Shown here piece by piece: positions 40,405-49,586 of a stretch of DNA of 64,000 bases (its first letter is position 1; every line of letters starts with the position of its first letter). The position numbers were made by a program, and so were the translations under genes. Under the pieces are notes generated by a model. The model had not been told where the DNA came from. It saw only the letters and a program-made list of their open reading frames with translations, and made no database searches. Origin of the DNA: Bacillota bacterium (lineage in GTDB: Bacteria > Bacillota > Clostridia > Acetivibrionales > DTU013); the NCBI GenBank assembly GCA_023411575.1, contig JAEYOP010000016.1, positions 62,001 to 126,000 on the forward strand, read 5' to 3'.

Positions 40405-41407
40405 TTATAAAACGGGCAGCATTTTTATATGTATAAATGGATTCTTCGGAGTAATATATAGGCTCGATCTCTTCGCCATTCTCAAGACGGCGGATTGCTT
40501 TCTCGGTAAGTTCCGCTAATAAAGGATTGCATTCGACAGATGCATGCAAACTGCCATCTATCATTTTTTCAAAGGCTTCATACAAACAGTCAAAGGAAAT
40601 GGTAATCACTTTGCCATTGACACCGTAAGAAACGCCGTAACGATCCATCGCTTTCATTGCTCCAAACATCATATTATCATTTTCTGCTATGAGAACATCG
40701 ATATCGTCCTGCTCCAAAAGAATATCTTCCATAACACTTTGACCTTCCCCTTGGGTAAAATTAGCGCTCCTGCTGGTGATGATATTCCAATTGGGATGTC
40801 GTGCGATTTTTTCCTTTAATCCGGCTGTTCTGCCTAGTTCGGCAGAGGATCCCTTTGTCCCTTCCAGAATGACAATGTTGATCTGTTCATCCTGGCGATT
40901 GTTTTCCACTAAATAATCTTCTAAAAATACGACGGCATTGATTCCTTCCGCATGAAAATCCGAACCAATCCAGCAGGTATATAGTGAACTATCTGTACTG
41001 ACATTGCGATCAGACACAATCACAGGGATATGACTGTCATAGGCTTTTTGAATGACTTCATCCCAACCATCTTCTATGAGGGGGTCAATAATTATATAAT
41101 CAACTCTTTGATGAATGAGGTCGTACATTGCTTTCACTTGTCTTTCCGAACTGGAATTCCCATTGACGAATATTAATTCATAGCCGTTTTCTTTTGTAAA
41201 TGTGTTTAAAAAATCGTTCGAATTCGCATCTCGCCAATCGGATTCCTTGCCTGTTTGTATAAAACCAACTGTTACGTATTGATCGTCATAAGAAGGAAAC
41301 CCTGTTTGCACAAGGGTAATGTCTTCTTCCGTCTGACCAGTAAAAGAACATCCGGCGAGAAGAATTAATGAGACAAAAAAAAGAAGGTTCATTAATATTC
41401 TCTTCAT
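40388..41407 (-). CDS. Sugar-binding lipoprotein (periplasmic-binding protein type 1)
   Basis: 339 residues from ATG 41407 (RBS TGGAGGG). The N-terminus MKRILMNLLFFVSLILLAGC is a lipoprotein signal with lipobox LAGC. The mature part follows the ribose/galactose-binding fold: VTVGFIQTGKESDWRDANSN, YIIIDPLIEDGWDEVIQKA, SHIPVIVSDRNV, IGSDFHAEG and LIAENDNMMFGAMKAM. No ABC transporter genes follow; instead the stop overlaps the diguanylate cyclase gene, so it most likely acts as a sugar sensor for that enzyme rather than in uptake. Confidence 0.87.
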   Translation of the reverse strand: MKRILMNLLFFVSLILLAGCSFTGQTEEDITLVQTGFPSYDDQYVTVGFIQTGKESDWRDANSNDFLNTFTKENGYELIFVNGNSSSERQVKAMYDLIHQRVDYIIIDPLIEDGWDEVIQKAYDSHIPVIVSDRNVSTDSSLYTCWIGSDFHAEGINAVVFLEDYLVENNRQDEQINIVILEGTKGSSAELGRTAGLKEKIARHPNWNIITSRSANFTQGEGQSVMEDILLEQDDIDVLIAENDNMMFGAMKAMDRYGVSYGVNGKVITISFDCLYEAFEKMIDGSLHASVECNPLLAELTEKAIRRLENGEEIEPIYYSEESIYTYKNAARFINERRY

Positions 41408-41839
41408 ATGGCCCTCCAAATAACTCCAATAACGCGCGTATATAAATATGAAACTGTTTTTTTCCCACTCTATGGCTATATTATCACATATTTCGTCCGT
41501 TTTCCAGCTTCATCCGCGTACCTTCACGAGGGATTCCGTGCCAGTTCCGTGCCGACTGATTTTGCATATACTGTTCAAGATGTGCAGTGGGTTCTATGGC
41601 ATGCGGAAAGTTCACTATACCATATTGCAAACGCATATCTTTTATGATAGGATGTTTTTGCTTATTACGCTATACATGCTCGGTTGTAGTTATTTGCGAG
41701 ACATGGAATTCGCTTACTATCCGGCGGATTCTGCCAATGGGTGGCAGTCCGGAGCGGGTGTCTGTAAATTTTATCGTCAAAAGCCGATGTAACCTTCTTT
41801 TAATCGGTTGATAAAATTTATTTTCGTGAGGTGGAAAAG
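41408..41839. other. Divergent intergenic region
   Basis: Separates the leftward sensor operon and the rightward liv operon. A hairpin TCCGG.GGAT.CTGCC / GGCAG.CCGGA is at about 41716-41755, possibly in the liv leader. Short open frames on the plus strand overlap each other and have no ribosome sites; not called. Confidence 0.45.
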
Positions 41840-42994
41840 ATGAAATCAAAGTGGTTCAGAAGTATTGCTGTTATAACAGTCATGGGATTGTTGTTGCTGC
41901 TCGGTACGTCATGCTCTTCAACAAAGACAATCAAAGTCGGCGCGATCCTTGCCGTAACCGGTCCGGCTGCCTACCTTGGCGGTCCGGAAGAAAAGACCCT
42001 GAAAATGATGGCGGAGGAATATAACAAAAACGGCGGTTTCAACGGACAAAAGGTGGAACTGGTGATCAAGGATTCCGCAGGGAAATCCGAGAACGCTTTG
42101 TCCTTTGCAAAGCAATTGATTGAGGAAGAAAACGTCATCGCCATTATCGGACCTTCCACCAGCGGGGAAACCATGGCGATCAAAGACCTTTGCGAAAAAT
42201 CGAAGGTACCCCTGATTTCCTGCGCGGCGGCTGAAACGATCGTAGACCCTCAGGCCCATTATGTTTTCAAAACTCCGCAAAAGGACAGTTTTGTCGTCAA
42301 ATGGATTTTCGATTCCCTGAAAAAGAAGAATATTACCAAGGCAGGCGTTCTGGCTTCCCTGTCCGGATTCGGCAAAGGCGGTCTGGCCCAGCTTGAAAAA
42401 TACGCCCCCGAATATGGAATTACCCTCACTGCAAAGGAATCCTACGACCCAACGGTCACAGACCTTACCGCACTTCTGACAAAATTAAGCGCGAGCGGTG
42501 CGGAAGCCATTATCAACTGGTCCATTGAACCCGCCCAATCTATCGTTGCCAAAAATATGAAGCAGTTGAACCTGTCCATTCCGCTCTATCAGAGCCACGG
42601 TTTCGGCAACCTCATGTATGTGGAAGCCGCCGGCGATGCGGCGGAAGGAATCATTTTCCCGTGCGGAATCCTTCTGGTTGCAGAAGAACTGCCTGATTCC
42701 AACCCTCAGAAGAGCCTTCTTATAAACTATAAAACACAGTATAAAGCTCTGTATAAGGAAGAGGCAAGCGCCTTCGGCGGCTATGCCTATGACGCCCTGC
42801 TCCTTTTGAAGACAGCCGTCGAACAGGCTGAAAGCACCGATGGGGACGCTATTGCCAATGCAATGGAAAAGATAACGAATCTACCCGGAACCTCCGGCGT
42901 TTTCAATATGTCCAGCACCGACCACAACGGCCTGTCAATGGATTCTATCGAACTTTTGACGGTGAAGGACGGAAAATTCACCATCTACAAGTAA
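41840..42994 (+). CDS. livJ: Branched-chain-amino-acid-type ABC transporter binding lipoprotein
   Basis: 384 residues from ATG 41840 after GAGGTG. A signal peptide ends in LGTSC, a slightly atypical lipobox. The mature protein has AVTGPAAYLGGPEEKTLKMM near the start, IGPSTSGETMAIKDLCEKSKVP, and the C-terminal FNMSSTDHNGLSMDSIEL, all usual in LivJ/HAAT-type proteins. First gene of the liv operon; a hairpin after its stop probably lets it be expressed above the permeases. Its ligand may be an aryl acid rather than leucine, given the operon's last gene. Confidence 0.9.
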   Translation: MKSKWFRSIAVITVMGLLLLLGTSCSSTKTIKVGAILAVTGPAAYLGGPEEKTLKMMAEEYNKNGGFNGQKVELVIKDSAGKSENALSFAKQLIEEENVIAIIGPSTSGETMAIKDLCEKSKVPLISCAAAETIVDPQAHYVFKTPQKDSFVVKWIFDSLKKKNITKAGVLASLSGFGKGGLAQLEKYAPEYGITLTAKESYDPTVTDLTALLTKLSASGAEAIINWSIEPAQSIVAKNMKQLNLSIPLYQSHGFGNLMYVEAAGDAAEGIIFPCGILLVAEELPDSNPQKSLLINYKTQYKALYKEEASAFGGYAYDALLLLKTAVEQAESTDGDAIANAMEKITNLPGTSGVFNMSSTDHNGLSMDSIELLTVKDGKFTIYK

Positions 42995-43013
42995 GGATTT
43001 AACTTGTACTGAT

Positions 43014-43037
43014 GCGGGAGGGCTTTGGCCTTCCCGC
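43014..43037 (+). promoter_or_regulatory. Intercistronic hairpin after livJ
   Basis: GCGGGAGGGC-tttg-GCCTTCCCGC (one G-T pair) followed by TTGTTT: a partial terminator or mRNA-stabilising structure, common after binding-protein genes. Confidence 0.7.
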
Positions 43038-43075
43038 TTGTTTAGTCCATTTCAAGGATAGCGTAGGGTAACAGT

Positions 43076-44164
43076 ATGAATACAGAGATGCTCGTACAGC
43101 TTTTTTTCTCCGGACTTACTTATGGCAGTATCTACGTGGTCGTGGCAATCGGATTCAATATCATTTATAATTCCACCGGGATCATCAACTTTGCCCAGGG
43201 GGAATTTGTCATGGTGGGAGGAATGCTGGCCTATACCTTCAATTCCTTTTTGCCGCTCTGGGCTTCTATTCCGATTGCGGTATTGGTGACGGCGCTGATC
43301 GGTTCCCTTATGGAATTCACCTTTCTCCGTTCCTTAAATAAGGTCGGCCTGATTCAGTTGAATATCCTGGCGTTCGGAGCTGTGCTGCTGATTTGCTCTC
43401 TCTTATTATCGAACAAGGCTGAAGCACCCGTTCTTTTCCTTGCTGTTACCGGCGGCGCCGCCGCCATTGTCCTGATTGTATTGAACCTGGTTTGGAAAGC
43501 TTCGCCCTCCTTTCAGCAGCTTTTTATAAAAAAAGTCAAACCGGATGTCCTTCAAATGATTGTTGTTACCATAGGGCTTTCCATAATCATCAAGGAAATT
43601 GCCCTGCAGGTGTGGGGGGAGCAGGTGAAGACCCTTCCCTTTTTCACCGGAAACGAGACAAGCTCCATCGCTCTGCTGGGCGCTCATTTTTCTCCGCAGG
43701 TATTGTGGGTGCTGGGCTTGACCGGATTGGTCGTCATTGCGCTGTCGCTGTTTTTCAAATATACCCTTGCAGGGCAGGCAATGCGCGCCTGTGCGGACAC
43801 TACCGAGGGCGCAAGCCTTTGCGGAATCAACCCGCAGATGATTGTCAACCTGTCGTTTGCGCTTAGCGCAGGGATCGGTGCTTTTGCAGGCTGCATCATC
43901 GCCCCGCTTACCCAGCTTCAGTACTCAATGGGAACGGAGCTGGCGATTAAAGGCTTCACAGTCGCCATATTCGGCGGTTTCGGCAATAGCACCGGGGCGC
44001 TTTTCGGCGGATTGATCCTCGGGCTTCTGGAATCGTTTGCCATCGTTGTTTTTCCCGAGGCTTACAAGAACATCATTACGATCTGTATCCTGCTATTGGT
44101 TCTCTTTATTCGGCCGACCGGGTTATTGGGAACGAAGAAATCCCGTACCGTAAGGGAGTTTTGA
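43076..44164 (+). CDS. livH: ABC transporter permease, LivH type
   Basis: 362 residues, about eight to ten membrane segments. Family marks: SGLTYGSIYVVVAIGFNIIYNSTGIINFAQGEFVMVGG at the N-terminus and the ATPase-contact loop with ALSAGIGAFAGCIIAP and FTVAIFGGFGNSTGALFGG near the C-terminus. Two bases separate it from livM. It is longer than the usual 290-300 residues because of a loop between helices in the middle (about 130-175). Confidence 0.92.
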   Translation: MNTEMLVQLFFSGLTYGSIYVVVAIGFNIIYNSTGIINFAQGEFVMVGGMLAYTFNSFLPLWASIPIAVLVTALIGSLMEFTFLRSLNKVGLIQLNILAFGAVLLICSLLLSNKAEAPVLFLAVTGGAAAIVLIVLNLVWKASPSFQQLFIKKVKPDVLQMIVVTIGLSIIIKEIALQVWGEQVKTLPFFTGNETSSIALLGAHFSPQVLWVLGLTGLVVIALSLFFKYTLAGQAMRACADTTEGASLCGINPQMIVNLSFALSAGIGAFAGCIIAPLTQLQYSMGTELAIKGFTVAIFGGFGNSTGALFGGLILGLLESFAIVVFPEAYKNIITICILLLVLFIRPTGLLGTKKSRTVREF

Positions 44165-44165
44165 T

Positions 44166-45266
44166 ATGAACTGGAGAATTTATAAACCGCTTTTGATCTT
44201 TCTTGTTGTCATCATCATTATCCCAGTACTTACTTCGCTGACAGGCAGTAATTTTTACCTGACACAGTTTACCATGACGGCCTATTATGTTTTGGCCGCG
44301 CTGGGGCTTTGCATGCTGATGGGTTATGCCGGGCAGGTGTCGATCGGTCAAGCCGGTTTCTTTTGCATAGGCGGGTATACTTCCGCATTTTTAACCACGA
44401 TGAATCTCATCCCTTATTCCTCGTCTTCCTTTGTCCGGTTCCTGTCCTCCACGGGGTTGCTCGTGAAAGGGGAAAACCTCTATAATGAAAAAAACCTTTC
44501 CCTGTCCCCCTGGGCAGGTTTTTTCGCCGCCATCCTGCTGTCGGTATTCATCGCCTATTTCATAGGGATTCCGGTCCTGAAGCTGAAGGGGCATTACCTG
44601 GTCATGGCGACAATGAGCTTCGGCGTGGTCATCGATGTCATCATACGGGGAACCAGGATGTTCGGCGGGGCGGACGGGCTTTCCAATATTCCCGCCTTCG
44701 GGCTTGTTCCCGGAATCCGCGTCAGCGGCGAAATGCAGGACAGGGTGATGAACTATTTCATTGCCTGGGCAATTGTAACCCTGGGGCTTCTGGTGCTCAT
44801 CAATCTCATCCACTCCAGGGTCGGGCGCGGACTGCGGTCTCTGAATGACAATGAAGAGGGGTCCAACGCAATGGGTGTGGATACGGCCAGGTACAAGCTC
44901 AACGTTTTCATTCTCAGCGCTGTATTTGCAGCAGTGGCGGGAGTATTTCTCACGCACTTCAATGGCAGCATCGGTCCCGGCGAAGCCAGTGTTATGAAGT
45001 CGGTGCGTTACGTCTCCATTGTGGCAATCGGCGGAATGTCGAATATCTGGGGAACTCTGGTGATGGGGACGATTCTCTCTTTTCTGTCGCTGCGGGGTGT
45101 TTTCGGCAGTTATGACGATGCGGTATTCGGCTCCATTCTGATACTCGTTTTGCTGTTTGCGCCGGATGGAGTGTTAAAGAGACAGCTTGGGGCTATTTTC
45201 GGGAAACTAAGGAAGGGCCGAATAATAAAGCCGGATTCAATTATAGATAAAGGGCAGATAAAATGA
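44166..45266 (+). CDS. livM: ABC transporter permease, LivM type
   Basis: 366 residues, about nine membrane segments. The LivM marks GLCMLMGYAGQVSIGQAGFFCIGGY (about 37-61), VLKLKGHYLVMATMSFG, LNDNEEGSNAMGVDTARYKL and VAIGGMSNIWGTLVMG are present. Its stop overlaps the livG start (ATGA), so the genes are translationally coupled. Confidence 0.93.
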   Translation: MNWRIYKPLLIFLVVIIIIPVLTSLTGSNFYLTQFTMTAYYVLAALGLCMLMGYAGQVSIGQAGFFCIGGYTSAFLTTMNLIPYSSSSFVRFLSSTGLLVKGENLYNEKNLSLSPWAGFFAAILLSVFIAYFIGIPVLKLKGHYLVMATMSFGVVIDVIIRGTRMFGGADGLSNIPAFGLVPGIRVSGEMQDRVMNYFIAWAIVTLGLLVLINLIHSRVGRGLRSLNDNEEGSNAMGVDTARYKLNVFILSAVFAAVAGVFLTHFNGSIGPGEASVMKSVRYVSIVAIGGMSNIWGTLVMGTILSFLSLRGVFGSYDDAVFGSILILVLLFAPDGVLKRQLGAIFGKLRKGRIIKPDSIIDKGQIK

Positions 45267-46027
45267 GGATTTTGGAAGTCAATGAACTGGACCGCTCCTT
45301 TGGCGGGCTCCATGCCGTCGATAAGGTCAGCTTCGGTCTGGAAAAGGGAATGATCAAGGCCGTGATCGGACCGAACGGCGCGGGGAAAACCACACTTTTC
45401 AACCTGATTTCGGGGGTTCTTTCACCGTCCTCGGGAAGGGTGCTCTTTTGCGGTGAGGAGATCACCGGCCTGCTGCCTTTTCAGATCGCGGAAAAGGGGA
45501 TTATCCGCACTTTCCAGAACCCCAGGCTTTCGAAACACATGACCGTCCTGGAGAATGTCATGATCGGGCGGCATATCCACAGCCATTCCGGATTTGCGTC
45601 CTCTATCCTGAAGCTTCCTTCCGCCCGGAAGGAAGAAAGGTCCATCCGGGAAGAGGCCCTGAAGGCCCTTGAAGCCTTGCACATCGCCGATTACAAGGAT
45701 CAGGAGGTTTCCAGCCTGCCTTTCGGGATTCAGCGCAGCGTGGAATTCGCCCGGGCCTTTGCCGGCGAGCCTTCCCTTCTATTGCTGGATGAACCGGCCT
45801 CCGGGCTGAACATGTATGAAACAAAAGAATTGGCAAAGCGGATTCATCTGCTGCGGGAAAAAGGGATCACTGTCCTTCTGGTCGAGCACGATATGGGATT
45901 GGTAATGGATATTTCGGATGAAATCGTCGTCCTGAACTTCGGGAAAAAGATTGCCGAAGACAAGCCCCATGCCATTCAGCGAAACAGTGAAGTGATAAAA
46001 ATCTATTTGGGTGACGAAGATGCTTAA
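45263..46027 (+). CDS. livG: ABC transporter ATPase, LivG type
   Basis: 254 residues. Walker A is GPNGAGKTT (about 37-45). The usual ABC signature is replaced by SSLPFGIQRSVEFARAF, as in many LivG proteins (LPFGxQR). Walker B is LLLLDEPASGLN and the H-loop VLLVEHDMG. LivG and LivF form the heterodimeric motor. Overlaps livF. Confidence 0.94.
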   Translation: MRILEVNELDRSFGGLHAVDKVSFGLEKGMIKAVIGPNGAGKTTLFNLISGVLSPSSGRVLFCGEEITGLLPFQIAEKGIIRTFQNPRLSKHMTVLENVMIGRHIHSHSGFASSILKLPSARKEERSIREEALKALEALHIADYKDQEVSSLPFGIQRSVEFARAFAGEPSLLLLDEPASGLNMYETKELAKRIHLLREKGITVLLVEHDMGLVMDISDEIVVLNFGKKIAEDKPHAIQRNSEVIKIYLGDEDA

Positions 46028-46760
46028 AGTAAGGAATCTGGAATCGGGCTACAACAATCTGCGGGTTTTAAAAGGGATTTCCATGCATATATTCCGTGGG
46101 GAGATCATCGCCATTATCGGCGCAAACGGAGCAGGGAAAACCACCTTTTTGAATACTCTCTCCGGAATTGTCAAGCCAATAGCCGGAAGCGTTTTGTTCC
46201 AGGATGCCGACATTACCCGGCGCCGCACGGAAGAAATTGTGGCCCGGGGCTGCGCCTTGGTGCCGGAAGGGCGCAAGCTCTTTTCCGGCATGACGATCCG
46301 GGAAAACCTGAACCTGGGCGCGTATCCCTTGTATCAGAAGGGAGAGAAGGCCAGGGTAAAAGAAGGGTTTGAACTGGTATATTCCCTTTTTCCCCGGCTG
46401 CTGGAGCGGGAAAACCAAGCGGCGGGCACCCTGTCCGGAGGGGAGCAGCAAATGCTTGCAATCGGACGGGCGCTGATGAGCTTTCCCGAACTGATCATGC
46501 TCGACGAACCGTCGATGGGGCTTGCCCCGCTTGTCATCAAAGATATTTTCAACAGCATCGTACAGTTGCGGAAAGAAGGAAAAACGATTCTGGTTGTCGA
46601 ACAGAACGCAAAAGCCATTTTGAAGATTGCGGACCGCGGCTATGTAATGGAGACCGGAAGTCTCATCCTGGAAGGCACGGGGCCGGAACTCCTCAACAAC
46701 AAGGATGTTCAGCGCGCCTATATCGGCAAGGAATATAAATCCATTGATGAAACCCAGTGA
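46020..46760 (+). CDS. livF: ABC transporter ATPase, LivF type
   Basis: 246 residues from ATG 46020 (an in-frame GTG at 46011 is also inside livG). Walker A GANGAGKTT, LivF-specific VPEGRKLFSGMTIRENLNLGAY, signature TLSGGEQQMLAIGRAL, Walker B LIMLDEPSMGLAP and H-loop VVEQNAKAI. Second ATPase of the importer. Confidence 0.94.
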   Translation: MLKVRNLESGYNNLRVLKGISMHIFRGEIIAIIGANGAGKTTFLNTLSGIVKPIAGSVLFQDADITRRRTEEIVARGCALVPEGRKLFSGMTIRENLNLGAYPLYQKGEKARVKEGFELVYSLFPRLLERENQAAGTLSGGEQQMLAIGRALMSFPELIMLDEPSMGLAPLVIKDIFNSIVQLRKEGKTILVVEQNAKAILKIADRGYVMETGSLILEGTGPELLNNKDVQRAYIGKEYKSIDETQ

Positions 46761-46771
46761 GGAGTGAGTTT

Positions 46772-48076
46772 ATGATTTTTGACAAGACGTACGAATGCCT
46801 TAAGAGAGAGGACCTGGAACAAATTCAGGTAGAACGCCTTCAAGCTACCCTGAACCGGGTTTATCAAAATGTGGCCTTCTACAGGCATACCTTTGACAAG
46901 GCCGGCCTATCCATCGAAAAGGTCAAGTCCGTCAAAGATCTGAAGGAATTCCCCTTTACCACGAAAAACGACCTTCACCTGAGTTATCCGTATGATATGT
47001 TTGCCGTGCCCCTGAAGGACATCGTCCGGATCCATTCCACCTCCGGCACTACCGGCAAACCGGTTGTCGTTGGCTATACCCGCAGCGACATCGGGATCTG
47101 GACTTCCCTGGTCGCCCGTATTCTGACCGCTATCGGCGTTACCGAGCACGATTTTGTTCAAATCGCTTTCAATTACAATATCACCTCCGCCGGGCTCGGG
47201 TTTCACTACGGAGCAGAAAAAATCGGCGCTTCGGTGATTCCTTCCTCCATGGACAACATCAACAGGCAGATTCAGATCATGAAAGATTACAAAACCACTG
47301 TCATCATCAGTACTCCCGGTTATGCGCTCCGCATCTCCAAGGCGATGGACGAGATGGGCCTCCGCCCCGAAAGCCTGAATCTCAAAACAGGGCTGTTTGG
47401 CGCCGAAGCCTGGAGCGACAGCCTGCGTTCGGAGATTGAAAAAGGATTGCGGATAAAGGCGCATGACAACTATGGCCTTGCTGAGCTGATTGGTCCCGGG
47501 ATATCCTTTGAATGCGAGTGCAGAAACGGATTACATATTAACGAAGACCACTTTATTGTAGAAGTGATTGACCCCAATACGCTGAAGCCTGTCGGATTTG
47601 GAGAAGAGGGTGAGCTGGTCTTTACCACGATAACCAAGCAGGGCTTCCCGTTGATTCGCTACCGCACCGGCGATATTTCATCCCTTATCGAAGAAAAATG
47701 CGAATGCGGAAGAACTCTTGTCCGGATGAAGCGGGTCTCCGGCCGGACCGACGACATGATGATCCTTGACGGGATCAATGTCTTCCCTTCCCAGATTGAA
47801 GAATGCCTCCTTCAAATTGAAGGGGTAGAGCCCCATTATCAAATCATCCTCGACCGGAAGGACGGCTCGGATACCATGGAAATCCAGGTGGAGGCTACCG
47901 AAAGCATCCACTCCTTTGATGTAGTCAGCTCCATCCTGACCCTCAAGCAGAAGCTGCAAAAGCATCTTGAAAGCACTCTGGAGATTAAGCCGACGGTCAC
48001 CTTTGTTGAGACGAGATCCATCAGCCGTTCAGACGGGAATAAACTCAGCCGTATTATCGACAAGAGGAGCAAATAG
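46772..48076 (+). CDS. Phenylacetate-CoA ligase family adenylate-forming enzyme
   Basis: 434 residues from ATG 46772 after GAGGAGTGAG. The P-loop is STSGTTGKPVVVGYT (about 87-101), then NYGLAELIGPGISFECE, FTTITKQGFPLIRYRTGDI and the C-terminal lid with GRTDDMMILDGINVFPSQIEE. These are PaaK marks: the enzyme activates an aryl acid with ATP and CoA. As last gene of a liv operon, it suggests that the imported compound is an aromatic acid (phenylacetate or indoleacetate type) trapped as its CoA ester; substrate identity is inference. Confidence 0.9.
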   Translation: MIFDKTYECLKREDLEQIQVERLQATLNRVYQNVAFYRHTFDKAGLSIEKVKSVKDLKEFPFTTKNDLHLSYPYDMFAVPLKDIVRIHSTSGTTGKPVVVGYTRSDIGIWTSLVARILTAIGVTEHDFVQIAFNYNITSAGLGFHYGAEKIGASVIPSSMDNINRQIQIMKDYKTTVIISTPGYALRISKAMDEMGLRPESLNLKTGLFGAEAWSDSLRSEIEKGLRIKAHDNYGLAELIGPGISFECECRNGLHINEDHFIVEVIDPNTLKPVGFGEEGELVFTTITKQGFPLIRYRTGDISSLIEEKCECGRTLVRMKRVSGRTDDMMILDGINVFPSQIEECLLQIEGVEPHYQIILDRKDGSDTMEIQVEATESIHSFDVVSSILTLKQKLQKHLESTLEIKPTVTFVETRSISRSDGNKLSRIIDKRSK

Positions 48077-48215
48077 CCCCTGCCGGCCCCGAAGATGAGT
48101 ATGCCGGAATTCGGCGACAATCCGGGGGATAGCCGCAACGGGCCGGATCGTGTGTAAACCGCGAGATCAGATCACTGGAATGATTACGAATTTTGATATA
48201 GCATCAAACCGCCCA

Positions 48216-49325
48216 TTAAGTCCGCTTCATTTCCAACTTGTCTTTGGCAAGCGTCTTGAGTTTGGCGGCGCATAAAATGAGGATCGGTAAAATGACTTGA
48301 AATGGCAGGGCATAATATTTATAGGTTTTTATTGCCCATTCAAACATCTCCGTTATATTGCGGTAGACCAGATCCGACAGAAGCATCATTAGAAGCCCTA
48401 CAGGGGCTGTAATGGTCCGGTAATCCCGGATGTTGAAAAGTCGGGCAAGCCCTTTGCAGGCGGTATACAGGCAGATGCTTATTTTAATAAATCCTCCAAG
48501 CAGAAAAACGATGGAAACGGTTACTTCGATCCTCTCCAGGAATCCGCCAATGCTTATCAGGCGAACGGAAGCATAGGATGCGAAATAGAGGATGGAAACA
48601 TTATGCGACCCTAAAGTGATAAGGGTGCGTACCGATACCAGGATCAACACCCCTCCTCCGATGAGCAGGCTCCATAAGAACGCTTTGAATATCGCCTTTG
48701 TGCTCTTTTCTTTCAAGTGGCAGAATACGGACAGGAAAATCACCAACTCCGCGAAAGGGAATGAAAATACGGAAAAGGCGCTGTCCAACACCGGGCTTAA
48801 GCCTTTATTCAAAAAGGGTTTGAGGTTTTCAAAATGGAATTGGGACGCCAGGAGAAAGGTGACAATAATGATAAACAGCATGACGGTCGGCAGCGTAAAC
48901 AGGGTCCACCTTCCCATTGTCTCCACTCCCGCTTTGGCGGCCCAGATGCACATCAGGATCATGAATATGGCGGTAATGCACTTTGGCGTTTCCGGCAGGG
49001 AAATTACATGGATGAATTCCGTAAAATTCCGGATTACCAGGGCCCCCAGATGGAAAGCGTACCAGACATACAGCAATATCAGTATCTGGGCTATTATTTT
49101 CGGAAAAACCGTTTCGATGATCTCGAACAGATTCTTCCCGGGGTATTTCCCGAGAATCAGCGCGTAGACGTAAACAGCAGGCACCGCCGCCAGCAGGGCA
49201 ATCAGCTGTGCAAGCCAGACATTCTGTTCCGCTTCGCTCCCGGCTCCTAAAACCAGGGAACTGCCCATTATATAAATAGTCCCGATTCCTATGCCTTGTT
49301 TCGCTGAAATCACTTCTTTACCCAT
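48216..49325 (-). CDS. gerB: Spore germination protein GerB (amino-acid-permease-like subunit)
   Basis: 369 residues with about ten membrane helices. GerAB/KB features: KQGIGIGTIYIMGSSLVLGAG at the start, YPGKNLFEIIETVFPKI near 65 and RNFTEFIHVISLPETPKCI near 100. The B subunit binds the germinant in the spore inner membrane. Last gene of the operon. Confidence 0.93.
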   Translation of the reverse strand: MGKEVISAKQGIGIGTIYIMGSSLVLGAGSEAEQNVWLAQLIALLAAVPAVYVYALILGKYPGKNLFEIIETVFPKIIAQILILLYVWYAFHLGALVIRNFTEFIHVISLPETPKCITAIFMILMCIWAAKAGVETMGRWTLFTLPTVMLFIIIVTFLLASQFHFENLKPFLNKGLSPVLDSAFSVFSFPFAELVIFLSVFCHLKEKSTKAIFKAFLWSLLIGGGVLILVSVRTLITLGSHNVSILYFASYASVRLISIGGFLERIEVTVSIVFLLGGFIKISICLYTACKGLARLFNIRDYRTITAPVGLLMMLLSDLVYRNITEMFEWAIKTYKYYALPFQVILPILILCAAKLKTLAKDKLEMKRT

Positions 49326-49361
49326 CCGGCGCCTTCTCCTTTCCGCCTTGCGTTCTCCTTT

Positions 49362-49583
49362 TTATTTTCCCGTGCCCCAGATCAAGTCCACAAGCTGCTT
49401 CAGGGGAACGGCCGGGCTGGGAATCTTTATGTCGATGGCAAGCAAAAAGCTGATCACGACAACAGATACCATCATTGCCAGATAGATGCAGAGCGTGCCA
49501 TATTGCTTTCCCTTATAAGCGGGTACGAGATCGGCAATTACAAAAAATATAACGATAAATACAGTGAGGACGAAGCTCAGCAT
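49362..49583 (-). CDS. Small two-helix membrane protein within the ger operon
   Basis: 73 residues with two hydrophobic segments (about 3-19 and 31-50) and a short C-terminal tail. It sits between gerC (3 bases upstream) and gerB (36 bases downstream) and must be co-transcribed. Short membrane proteins encoded inside gerA-type operons are known in some species as accessory (D-type) subunits; that role here is inference from position. Confidence 0.7.
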   Translation of the reverse strand: MLSFVLTVFIVIFFVIADLVPAYKGKQYGTLCIYLAMMVSVVVISFLLAIDIKIPSPAVPLKQLVDLIWGTGK

Positions 49584-49586
49584 AAA

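Noticed and set aside
41408..41811. Several overlapping plus-strand frames in the intergenic region before livJ
   Set aside because: No ribosome sites, mutually overlapping, no family.
44391..44957. 188-codon minus-strand frame in livM
   Set aside because: Shadow of livM; no start signals.
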